DNA of 26,291 nucleotides from CAIWHR01 sp035541655. Lineage in GTDB: Bacteria; Pseudomonadota; Gammaproteobacteria; Burkholderiales; Casimicrobiaceae. Every line of letters begins with the position of its first letter. Position 1 is the stretch's first letter. The translations under genes and the position numbers were made by a program. Where the stretch lies: the NCBI GenBank assembly GCA_035541655.1, contig DATKMY010000052.1, positions 1 through 26,291 of the forward strand, in the 5' to 3' direction. Under the pieces are notes generated by a model. The model made no database searches. It saw only the letters and a program-made list of their open reading frames with translations, and was not told the DNA's origin. Of the stretch, positions 16,775 through 24,048 are shown in pieces.

Positions 16775-17026
16775 ATGGCGCCTCCGGACGCGCCGAGCGA
16801 TCCCGAGCCGCCCGCACCGGAGATCGAATCGAGGCCGGCTTCGCTGCGGCAGGTCGTGGGCGCCGTCTTCTGGAGCTTCTTCGGCGTCCGCAAAGGCGCG
16901 CACATGCAGCGCGACGAGGTCACGATCAAGCCACTGCAGCTGATCGTCGTCGGCGTCGGGCTGGCCGCGGTCTTCGTGCTCGCGCTGCTGGCGCTGGTGC
17001 AGGTCGTGCTGCGCGTCGCGCGCTAA
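16775..17026 (+). CDS. DUF2970 domain-containing membrane protein
   Basis: An 83-residue protein with a Pro/Asp/Glu-rich N-terminus (about 1-24). The DUF2970 core follows: SLRQVVGAVFWSFFGVRKG at about 24-42, then HMQRDEVTIKPLQLIVVG, ending in one hydrophobic span (about 53-80). It probably sits in the inner membrane with a cytoplasmic N-terminus. No biochemical role is known to me. It starts only 8 nt after cydX and so looks like the last gene of the cyd operon, which suggests, but does not prove, a link to the oxidase. Its TAA overlaps the stop of the convergent kynU-like gene. Confidence 0.85.
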   Translation: MAPPDAPSDPEPPAPEIESRPASLRQVVGAVFWSFFGVRKGAHMQRDEVTIKPLQLIVVGVGLAAVFVLALLALVQVVLRVAR

Positions 17027-18303
17027 CCGCCACTTCCCCTCGCCACGTCGGCCAGCGCGGCCGCCGCGGCCTGCAGTTCGGCGTCCGTCGTCAGCACGTC
17101 CGGACAAAAGCGCAGCCATTCGCCACGCGCGTCGGTGACGATGCCGCGCGTCCTGAGCGCTGCCGCCCACTCGCGAGCGCGAGCGTCACGAACGACGACG
17201 AACGCGCCGTGATCCTCGGTGCCGCCGCGCGCGACGAGCCCGCGCTCGGCGAGGAGCGCGACGAGCCGGCGTTGCGACGCCAGCGAATGCGCGCGCAGGC
17301 GCTCGACGCCGATCGCCCGCGTGAAGAGCTGCCCGGCACGCGCCTGAAAGAGCGGCAGCACCGCGGGCGTCGATTCGAGCCAGGCGTCGCCGCCCGCTGC
17401 GTAGCGGGGAGGGTCGGGTCGCTCGTACGCGAACGGCGAGGCTTTCGCGAACCAGCCGATGTCGATCGTCGCGAATCCCGCGGCGAGGGCATTCGGAGCG
17501 ATCGCGAGAAAGCACGCACCGGGCCCGCCGCGCAGATACTTGTAGCTGCCGCCCACTGCGAAGTCGACGTCGAGCGCCTCGACGTCCAGAGCGAAGACCC
17601 CGAGCGAGTGATAGACATCGAGCAGCACGCGCGCGCCGACCGCATGGGCACGCGCGACGATCTTGTCGAGACCCGGCAGCCGCTGGCCGGTCTGGAACAT
17701 CACGTGAGAGACGACGACGAGATCGACCCCCGGCGCCGTCGCCCCAACGATGTCTTCCGCCGCGAAGTCGCCGCCCTCGCGCGGCTCCACCATCGTCAGC
17801 GCGATGCGACCGCGCCGCGCGTACTCCCGCAGGATCACGTCGAGCGAATCGAATTCGCCGCGGGTCGCGATCACCCGCGGCACGCCGTCGAACGCATTCA
17901 GCACGGCGCGCAACCCCTGTCCGGCACTCGTCTTGGGAACGACGCAGTCGGGGCGTTCGGCGCCCAGAAGACTCGCGAGCCGCACGCGATGCGCGTCCAT
18001 CTCGGCGTGCCAGGCGTCCCAGGCATCATTCATTCGCGCGTACCAGGCGGCGACCCCCTCGCGCACGTCGTCTTCCGTCGCGTCGAGCGGTCGACCGAGC
18101 GAGTGATTGGCGAGGTAGATCCGCCCGCGGCCTGCGGCGAGGACGCGGGAGAAGAGCGGCGCGATGCACGCGCGCACCCCCTCCTCGTCGAGCGGACCGG
18201 AACCGAGGGTCGCGACCGCAGTCTCGATGCGCTCGGCGGTCGCCGCGACGGGAGGCACGCTCTTCTCCGCGGCCTCCGTCACAAACCTCGGCGATTCAGC
18301 CAT
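17023..18303 (-). CDS. kynU: Kynureninase-like PLP enzyme (divergent)
   Basis: A 426-residue fold-type I PLP enzyme. Kynureninase cleaves L-kynurenine to anthranilate and alanine. The alignment by eye to bacterial KynU is good in order. YLANHSLG (63-70) stands at the YLxGNSLG site, VVSHVMFQTG at the site of the LTHVNYKTG segment, and LLDVYHSLGV (D229, H232) at WDLAHSAGA. GGSYKYLRGGPG carries the Schiff-base K255, and GWF stands at the GWFGH site. Several of these positions differ from classical KynU, so substrate specificity could be altered. The context supports the call: kynA lies 17 nt upstream on the same strand. The ATG at 18303 has no strong SD. The stop overlaps that of the DUF2970 gene. 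Confidence 0.65.
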   Translation of the reverse strand: MAESPRFVTEAAEKSVPPVAATAERIETAVATLGSGPLDEEGVRACIAPLFSRVLAAGRGRIYLANHSLGRPLDATEDDVREGVAAWYARMNDAWDAWHAEMDAHRVRLASLLGAERPDCVVPKTSAGQGLRAVLNAFDGVPRVIATRGEFDSLDVILREYARRGRIALTMVEPREGGDFAAEDIVGATAPGVDLVVVSHVMFQTGQRLPGLDKIVARAHAVGARVLLDVYHSLGVFALDVEALDVDFAVGGSYKYLRGGPGACFLAIAPNALAAGFATIDIGWFAKASPFAYERPDPPRYAAGGDAWLESTPAVLPLFQARAGQLFTRAIGVERLRAHSLASQRRLVALLAERGLVARGGTEDHGAFVVVRDARAREWAAALRTRGIVTDARGEWLRFCPDVLTTDAELQAAAAALADVARGSGG

Positions 18304-18320
18304 CGTGTCGTCCCGCCGAC

Positions 18321-19220
18321 TCAGTCGCTCGCGGACGCGCCCTGCGGGCCCTGGCTTCGCCCCGCCCGCTCCTTCGGTCCGATCACCGTGCGCACGTCGA
18401 TCAGCTCGGGAAAGAACTGGTGATCGAGCGCGCGGCGCAGGAACGCGACTCCGCTCGATCCTCCGGTGCCCGCCTTGTAGCCGATCGTGCGCTCGACGGT
18501 CTTCAGGTGCCGGAAGCGCCAGAGCTGGAAGGATTCTTCGACGTCGACCAGTTTCTCCGCCATTTCGTACGCGTCCCACCAGCGCTCGGGCTCGTCGTAG
18601 ATCGTCTTGAACACCGCGACGAGATCCGGATTGCGGACGTAGGGTTGCGACCAGTCGTGCTCGACGCACGCCGCAGGCACCGGCAATCCGCGCCGCGCGA
18701 GATGACGGAGGAATTCGTCGTAGAGGCTCGGCGCGTGGAGCAGCGCGGCGAGCTCGTCGCGGATCGTCTCGTCGTAGGCGAAGACCTCGACCAGGGCTGC
18801 CGCCTTGTTGCCGAGCAGGAACTCGATCGCGCGGTACTGCGCCGACTGGAATCCCGACGACGTTCCGAGGGCCGGCCGGAACCCTTCGTACTCGCTCGGC
18901 GTCAGCGTTTCGAGGACTGCCCACTGCTCGAAGAGCTGCCTCTGGATCGCCTTCACGCGCGCGAGGATCTTGAAGCACGCCTCGAGGCGATCCTCGCGGA
19001 CGAACGCGATCGCGGCCCTGAGCTCGTGGATCATCAGCTTCATCCACAGCTCGGATGTCTGATGCTGGATGATGAAGAGCATCTCGTCGTGGCGCGGCTC
19101 GCCGTCCGCTCCAGCGGAGAGCGGCTGCTGCGCGCTCAGGAGCTTGTCGAGGCGGAGGTAACCGCCGTACGTGAGCCGATTCGTGAGGTCGGTGACGATG
19201 CCGGGTTCGAGCTGGGTCAT
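18321..19220 (-). CDS. kynA: Tryptophan 2,3-dioxygenase
   Basis: A 299-residue heme dioxygenase that opens the indole ring of L-tryptophan to N-formylkynurenine, the first step of the kynurenine pathway. LTYGGYLRLDKLLSAQQPLS at the N-terminus, FIIQHQTSELWMKLMIHEL with the active-site H53, and YEGFRPALGTSSGFQSAQYR with the substrate-binding Arg are all intact. LWRFRHLKTVERTIGYKAGT carries the proximal heme His. KAGTGGSSGVAFLRRAL closes the fold. Length matches bacterial TDO. The ATG at 19220 has no SD; a TATACT about 40 nt upstream is a candidate -10. It is divergent from the alpha/beta hydrolase gene. Confidence 0.97.
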   Translation of the reverse strand: MTQLEPGIVTDLTNRLTYGGYLRLDKLLSAQQPLSAGADGEPRHDEMLFIIQHQTSELWMKLMIHELRAAIAFVREDRLEACFKILARVKAIQRQLFEQWAVLETLTPSEYEGFRPALGTSSGFQSAQYRAIEFLLGNKAAALVEVFAYDETIRDELAALLHAPSLYDEFLRHLARRGLPVPAACVEHDWSQPYVRNPDLVAVFKTIYDEPERWWDAYEMAEKLVDVEESFQLWRFRHLKTVERTIGYKAGTGGSSGVAFLRRALDHQFFPELIDVRTVIGPKERAGRSQGPQGASASD

Positions 19221-19259
19221 GGCGAAAAGTGCGCGTAGCGCGAGCGTAGCCTCGAGCCC

Positions 19260-19265
19260 AGTATA
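19260..19265 (-). promoter_or_regulatory. kynA: Candidate -10 element of the kynA-kynU operon
   Basis: TATACT on the minus strand, 39 nt before the kynA ATG, in the divergent intergenic region. It matches the -10 consensus at 5 of 6 positions. No strong -35 is visible at 16-18 bp, which would suit an activator-dependent promoter. Confidence 0.4.
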
Positions 19266-19424
19266 ACCACAGCGCCTCGACCGGTCCCGAATGGCTTCGT
19301 GCGGATGCGGGCGCATGCGGAGCGCCCAAGCCCGTAGCCGCGCGAGCCCGTTCGGGCCCGGCCGGACTCGGCGACGATTCCGCCGTTTTCGACGGCGACA
19401 TGCGCTCTGATACCATCGTCCGCG

Positions 19425-20900
19425 ATGATCGCGCCCCGATTCGCCGCCGCCGTCGCCGCGTTCGCGTTGGGATTCGCCGGATGCGGGCACGGGGATGCGC
19501 CTCGGCGCACGATCGCGCTCGGCGAATGCCGTCTGCCGAAGGTTCCGCTCACCGCGCAGTGCGGGACGCTCGAAGTCCCCGAGAACCGCGCAAAGCCCGA
19601 GGGCCGCAGGATTTCGCTCGCGATCGCGGTGCTGCCGGCCAACACGCTCAACCCGCGCCCCGATCCGCTGTTCATCCTCGCCGGCGGTCCCGGTCAGGCG
19701 GCGAGCTTCCTCGGACCCTTTGCGGCGCTCCTCACCGGAGTGCGCAAGGACCGCGACATCGTGCTCGTCGACCAGCGTGGAACGGGGCGCTCGTCGCCGC
19801 TCGAGTGCACGGCGTTCAAGCTCGACGACAACGCCGGCACCGCGCTCGACATCGACCAGGTGCCCAAGGCGGCGGCGTGCGCAAAGGAGCTCGCCGCGGC
19901 AGGCGTGGACGCCGCACAGTACACGACGGCGGCGTGGATCGCCGATTTGGACGCCGTGCGCAATGCGCTCGGTTACGCGAAGATCAACCTCTGGGGCGGC
20001 TCGTACGGAACGCGAGCCGCGCTCGAATATCTGCGCGCGTATCCGGCGCGGGTTCGCAGCATCGTTCTCGACGGCGTGGCGCCGCCTTCGATGAAGGTCG
20101 CGATCGACGTCTGGCCGACGCGCGAGCGCGCGTTGACCGCTGTCCTCGACGCGTGCGCGCGAAGCGCGCCGTGCCGCGCGGAGCATCCGGCGCTGCAGGC
20201 CACGCTCGACGGAATTCGCGAGGGTCTCGGCCCGAACGGTCGCGACGTTACGGTGACCGACCCCCGCACCGGCGCCATCGAGACGCAGCACGTGACGTTC
20301 GACCACGTGCTCGCCGCGCTGGAGCCCTTGACCTACGCACCCGAGCTCTCGGCGCTCCTGCCCGAGGTGATCGGCAGCCTGTCAGCGGGCGACTACGGCC
20401 CGCTCTTCGCCGGCGCGATGCTCGTGAGCGGAGATCTCTCGGAACAGCTGAACAGTGCGCTGCACTACTCGGTCACCTGCACGGAGGACGCTCCACGCAT
20501 CACCTCCGAAGAGCTTGCGGCAGCGCTCGCGAGCGTGCGCTCGCCATCGCTCGCGCAGCAGGAGCTCGCGGTGTGCGCCGTGTGGCCGCGAGGCGAGCCC
20601 TCGGCCGATGCCGCCAAGCCAGTCGTGAGCGACGTGCCGGTGCTGATTCTGTCGGGCGAGCTCGACCCCGTCACGCCGCCCGCCAACGGCGCCGAGGTCG
20701 CGCGGACGCTCCCGGCAAGTCGTCACATAGTCGCGCACGGCTACGGCCACATCGTCTCGCCGCACGCGTGCGCGCCGCGGCTGATCGCGGCATTCATCGA
20801 CGACCCCACCTTCGCGAGCCTGCCGGCATCCTGCGTCGCGCACTTCGAGAAGAGCGCCCGCCCTCCGCTTTGGCCCGACAGGCTCGGGGCGCGCTCTTGA
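19425..20900 (+). CDS. Alpha/beta hydrolase with TAP-like C-terminus (predicted lipoprotein)
   Basis: A 491-residue secreted hydrolase of the tripeptidyl/prolyl-aminopeptidase-like class. Signal residues 1-20 end in LGFAGC, an atypical lipobox with Phe at -3 (Cys20). The oxyanion segment is LAGGPGQ (about 85-91), followed by VDQRGTGRSSPL (115-126). The nucleophile elbow is GGSYG with Ser193, the acid is probably Asp in LSGELDPVTPP, and the base is His in HGYGHIVSPH. The last region, with conserved Cys residues, is the TAP-like domain. Family members release N-terminal peptides or cleave esters in the periplasm; the substrate here is unknown. Its stop overlaps the TTG start of the ABC ATPase gene. 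Confidence 0.85.
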   Translation: MIAPRFAAAVAAFALGFAGCGHGDAPRRTIALGECRLPKVPLTAQCGTLEVPENRAKPEGRRISLAIAVLPANTLNPRPDPLFILAGGPGQAASFLGPFAALLTGVRKDRDIVLVDQRGTGRSSPLECTAFKLDDNAGTALDIDQVPKAAACAKELAAAGVDAAQYTTAAWIADLDAVRNALGYAKINLWGGSYGTRAALEYLRAYPARVRSIVLDGVAPPSMKVAIDVWPTRERALTAVLDACARSAPCRAEHPALQATLDGIREGLGPNGRDVTVTDPRTGAIETQHVTFDHVLAALEPLTYAPELSALLPEVIGSLSAGDYGPLFAGAMLVSGDLSEQLNSALHYSVTCTEDAPRITSEELAAALASVRSPSLAQQELAVCAVWPRGEPSADAAKPVVSDVPVLILSGELDPVTPPANGAEVARTLPASRHIVAHGYGHIVSPHACAPRLIAAFIDDPTFASLPASCVAHFEKSARPPLWPDRLGARS

Positions 20901-21640
20901 TCGAGATCGACAACGTCGCGAAGGCCTTCGGCAGGGACCGCGGCGTCCAGGCGGTCGACGGCGTCAGCTTCGCCGCGGCCGACGGCGAGATCACCGGATT
21001 GCTCGGACCGAACGGCGCGGGAAAGACTACGCTCCTGCGCATGCTCGCCACGCTGATGATCCCGGACAGCGGCACCGCGCGCGTCGACGGCAACGACGTC
21101 GTGCGCGAGCGCTACGCGGTGCGCCGCAAGATCGGCGTGCTCTCCGACGCGCGCGGCCTCTATCCGCGCCTCACCGCGCGCGAGAACATCCGCTATTTCG
21201 GCGCACTGCAGGGACTCTCAGAGCCAATTCTCGCTGCGCGCATCGACGAGCTGATCGACGCGCTTGCGATCTCCGACATCGCCGATCGCCGCGTGCATGG
21301 CTTCTCGCAGGGCGAGCGGATGAAGGTCGCGATCGCGCGCGCCCTCGTTCACGATCCGCAGACGATCCTGCTCGACGAGCCCACCAACGGCCTCGACATC
21401 ATGAGCATCCGCGCGCTGCGCGATCTGTTGCGGACGCTGGAGACGCAAGGGAAGTGCCTCCTTTTCAGCTCGCACGTGATGCAGGAGGTCTCGGCGCTCT
21501 GCCGGCGCATCGTGATCCTCGGACGCGGCAAGGTGGTTGCGATCGGCACGGCTGCCGAGCTCCTCGCGCGCTCCGGCGAGCGGACGCTCGAGGACGCGTT
21601 CGTCCGTCTCCTCGGATCCGGCGAAGGCCTCGCTGCGTGA
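20897..21640 (+). CDS. natA: ABC transporter ATP-binding protein, NatA-like
   Basis: A 247-residue ABC ATPase that powers the adjacent permease. Walker A is GPNGAGKTT (37-45), the signature is FSQGE (LSGGQ variant), Walker B is TILLDEPTNGLD, and the H-loop is SSHVMQE. DARGLYPRLTARENIRYFG is characteristic of NatA-type (Na+ efflux) ATPases. The start is TTG at 20897: it gives MIEIDNVAKAFG, the usual family opening, and overlaps the hydrolase stop as TTGA; no ATG is available nearby. The stop adjoins the permease start, implying one coupled operon. Substrate assignment to sodium rests on family resemblance only. Confidence 0.85.
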   Translation: MIEIDNVAKAFGRDRGVQAVDGVSFAAADGEITGLLGPNGAGKTTLLRMLATLMIPDSGTARVDGNDVVRERYAVRRKIGVLSDARGLYPRLTARENIRYFGALQGLSEPILAARIDELIDALAISDIADRRVHGFSQGERMKVAIARALVHDPQTILLDEPTNGLDIMSIRALRDLLRTLETQGKCLLFSSHVMQEVSALCRRIVILGRGKVVAIGTAAELLARSGERTLEDAFVRLLGSGEGLAA

Positions 21641-22839
21641 TGGAGCGCGCTGCGAGGACCGACTCCGCGGCGGCGCGCATTGCCGCCGTCGCGCGCAAGG
21701 AAGCGATCGACATCTTTCGCGACCGCCGCGCGATCCTCGTCACGTTGGTCACGGCGATCGTTGCGGGTCCGGTGATGATGCTCCTGGTGCTGAACCTCGT
21801 TGCGCGCCAGGCGGACCGCGTGCGGGAGATGACGCTGCCCGTCGCCGGCAGCGAGCACGCGCCGGCACTCGTCGCGTTCCTCGAGCGCCAGCAAGTGACG
21901 CTCACGCCGGCGCCGGCCGATTTCGAGGATCGCGTGCGACGCGGCGACCTCGACGTCGTGCTCGAGATCGACAAGGATTTCGCGGCCGACGTCGCGAAAG
22001 GGAAGTCCGGAACCGTCCACCTCGTCTTCGACCGTTCGCGCGACCGCGCACGCGCTTCGATCGCCGAAGCCGAGGCGCTTCTCCGCGCCTACAACCGCGA
22101 ATGGGGCCGGGGGCGCCTGCTGCTGCGCGGGGTGGCGGGCGAGGTCGCGAATCCGCTCAACGTCGAATCGCGCGATCTCGCGACGCCGCAGAGCTCGGGG
22201 GCGCTCGTGCTGTTCCTGATCGCGTTCTACGGCCTCTTCGCCGCGGTGATGGGCGGAATGGCCGCCGCACTCGACACGACGGCAGGCGAGCGCGAGCGCG
22301 CTTCGCTCGAGCCTCTGCTCACGACACCGGTCGCCCCGCTCGAGCTCGCGACGGGAAAGTGGCTCGCCGTGGTCGCACTCGACGCAGCCGCCGTGGTTCT
22401 GACGCTCACCGGCTTCTACCTCGTGCTGCGCTTCGCGCCGCTGCCCGCTGTCGGCATCCCGTTCCTGTTCGGACTGCGCGAGCTCGGACGCTTCGTCGTC
22501 GCGCTGGTCCCGCTGATGCTGCTGATGCCGGCGGTCCTTCTCTACGTCGGCACGCGCGGGCGCTCGTTCAAGGAAGCGCAGTCGAACCTCTCGGTCCTGC
22601 TGTTCGCGATCTCGCTGGTCCCGATCGTCCAGATGTTCCTGCAGCGGAAGGACCCGCCGTGGCTCACGTGGATTCCGATCTCGGGACAATACGCGCTGCT
22701 CTCCCGGGCGCTCCGCGGCGAGGCGCTGCAGTTCGTCGAGCTCGCCCAGTCGTACGTAGGGCCGGCGCTGCTGACGGCGGTTGCGCTCGTCGCGGTGGCG
22801 CGGCTCTTCTCGCGGGAGTCGATCCTCGCGGGAAAGTAG
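21640..22839 (+). CDS. natB: ABC transporter permease, NatB-like
   Basis: A 399-residue membrane permease of the ABC-2/NatB type. One N-terminal span (about 25-50, RRAILVTLVTAIVAGPVMML) precedes a large extracytoplasmic domain (about 60-180). A cluster of spans follows from about 185 to 395, including SGALVLFLIAFYGLFAAVMG and ERERASLEPLLTTPVAPLEL, the coupling segment typical of the family. It forms an exporter with the preceding ATPase. ATG at 21640 shares its A with the TGA of natA; a GTG at 21637 is an alternative start. Sodium or a small toxic compound is the likely substrate, but the sequence alone does not decide. Confidence 0.85.
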   Translation: MERAARTDSAAARIAAVARKEAIDIFRDRRAILVTLVTAIVAGPVMMLLVLNLVARQADRVREMTLPVAGSEHAPALVAFLERQQVTLTPAPADFEDRVRRGDLDVVLEIDKDFAADVAKGKSGTVHLVFDRSRDRARASIAEAEALLRAYNREWGRGRLLLRGVAGEVANPLNVESRDLATPQSSGALVLFLIAFYGLFAAVMGGMAAALDTTAGERERASLEPLLTTPVAPLELATGKWLAVVALDAAAVVLTLTGFYLVLRFAPLPAVGIPFLFGLRELGRFVVALVPLMLLMPAVLLYVGTRGRSFKEAQSNLSVLLFAISLVPIVQMFLQRKDPPWLTWIPISGQYALLSRALRGEALQFVELAQSYVGPALLTAVALVAVARLFSRESILAGK

Positions 22840-22865
22840 AGGCCCGGCGCCCGCCCGAAACGCAA

Positions 22866-23777
22866 TCAGGTGTCCGCCGCGCCTTCCTCGCGCAGGATCA
22901 GGTCGACGAGCGCCTTTGCGGCCGCCGAGAGCATCGAGCGGTCGCGCATCACCAGCAGCAGATGGCGCGAGGTCTCCATCCCTTCGAGACGTGCGACACG
23001 GAGGCCCATGGACGCGACGTGCGGCTCGGCGCTCGATCGCGGGAGGATGCCGAGGCCAAGCCCGACGGCAACCATCCGGCACATCGCGTCGAAGCTCCGC
23101 ACCTGCACGCGAATCCTGAACGCCAGCGCTGCCCCTTCCGCCGCCGCGCTGATCTGGCGCATGAGCGAGGTCGCTCGGCCGAGGCCGACGAACTCGTAGC
23201 CGAGGGCCTCGACGAACGCGACGGATTCGCGCGCCCCGAGCGGGTGCGAGGCGGGGATCAGAAGCACCAGCTCGTCGGCGTGGCAGGGGAGGCTTTCGAG
23301 ACCCTCGCTGGGCGTGTTCGCCCCGATTACGCCGAGCTCCGCGGCGCCCGATTGGACCGCGCGCACCGCTTCCTCCGAGAGCACTTCCTCAAGGTCGATC
23401 TTGATACCGGGGTGCTTGCGGCAATACGTCGCGAGGCGGTCGGGAAGGAAGCCGTTGCAGGCGGAGGAATTCGCCCACAGCCGCAAGTGTCCCCGGGCAC
23501 CGGCATGAAAGTCGTCCATCGCGACGGCAAGCTGCTCGAGGCCCGCGACCAGCTGCACCGCATGCTGATGAAGGGTGACCCCGGCGGCGGTGGGGGCAAC
23601 CCCGCGGGTTCCGCGCTTCAGGAGCTCGCAACCCACGTGCCCTTCGAGCTCCGCGATGCGCTTGCTCGCCGCCGCGAGGCTGATTCCGAAACGTTCGGCA
23701 CCCGCGGTAAGGCTCCCGCTGTCGACGACCGCGACAAACAGCCGCAGCGACGCGAGGTCGAAGCGGTTCAGGTTCAC
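22866..23777 (-). CDS. LysR-family transcriptional regulator
   Basis: A 303-residue LTTR with the HTH at about 5-65 (FDLASLRLFVAVVDSGSLTA, then FGISLAAASKRIAELE) and a standard effector-binding domain from about 92 (GHLRLWANSSACNGFLPDRL, GAAELGVIG, VAVGLGLGILP). It is divergent from the MFS permease gene across about 270 nt and converges on natB with only 26 nt between stops. The likely targets are the MFS and CoA-transferase genes, with their organic-acid substrate as the probable effector; this is inferred from arrangement only. Confidence 0.9.
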   Translation of the reverse strand: MNLNRFDLASLRLFVAVVDSGSLTAGAERFGISLAAASKRIAELEGHVGCELLKRGTRGVAPTAAGVTLHQHAVQLVAGLEQLAVAMDDFHAGARGHLRLWANSSACNGFLPDRLATYCRKHPGIKIDLEEVLSEEAVRAVQSGAAELGVIGANTPSEGLESLPCHADELVLLIPASHPLGARESVAFVEALGYEFVGLGRATSLMRQISAAAEGAALAFRIRVQVRSFDAMCRMVAVGLGLGILPRSSAEPHVASMGLRVARLEGMETSRHLLLVMRDRSMLSAAAKALVDLILREEGAADT

Positions 23778-24048
23778 CCGCGGCCACCACGCCCGCGATC
23801 CTCAACGACAGGTTGAGGCGGGGTCAACGATTTGCGAATTGTCATACACCGGTCGCAGGCGAATACTGCGCGAACGTTTCAGGCTGTTGAGTGGAAAGCG
23901 GTCCCCTGCGCACGTCGGGCAGCTTGGCGGCGATCGGGGGACATCGTGAGCAGGCGACTCGGCGGAGTGGCGTCGGGCAGCGCGGGAAACGCGCATCCCG
24001 GCGGTCCCCGAAGGCGAGAGGCCTATCGTAAGTCAAAAAGGAGGAGTC
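23778..24048. other. Divergent LysR/MFS regulatory region
   Basis: A 271-nt spacer between the LysR and MFS genes, with no convincing ORF. The imperfect inverted repeat ATTTGCGAAT (23830-23839) lies about 50 nt from the LysR start and could be part of an LTTR site, but I cannot identify a clear T-N11-A box or promoter pair. A strong SD (24038-24044) ends the region. Confidence 0.35.
24038..24044 (+). promoter_or_regulatory. Strong Shine-Dalgarno of the MFS gene
   Basis: AAGGAGG 4 nt upstream of the ATG at 24049. It is among the strongest ribosome-binding sites in the window. Confidence 0.6.

Noticed and set aside
19425..20900. The alpha/beta hydrolase as the missing kynurenine formamidase
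   Set aside because: It is transcribed divergently, has an export signal and a TAP-like C-terminus, and is much longer than KynB, which is about 210-220 residues and cytoplasmic.
21349..23082. 577-residue minus-strand frame across natB
   Set aside because: Low-complexity Arg/Glu/His-rich shadow; it crosses the natB gene, its stop and the start of a LysR gene in another frame.
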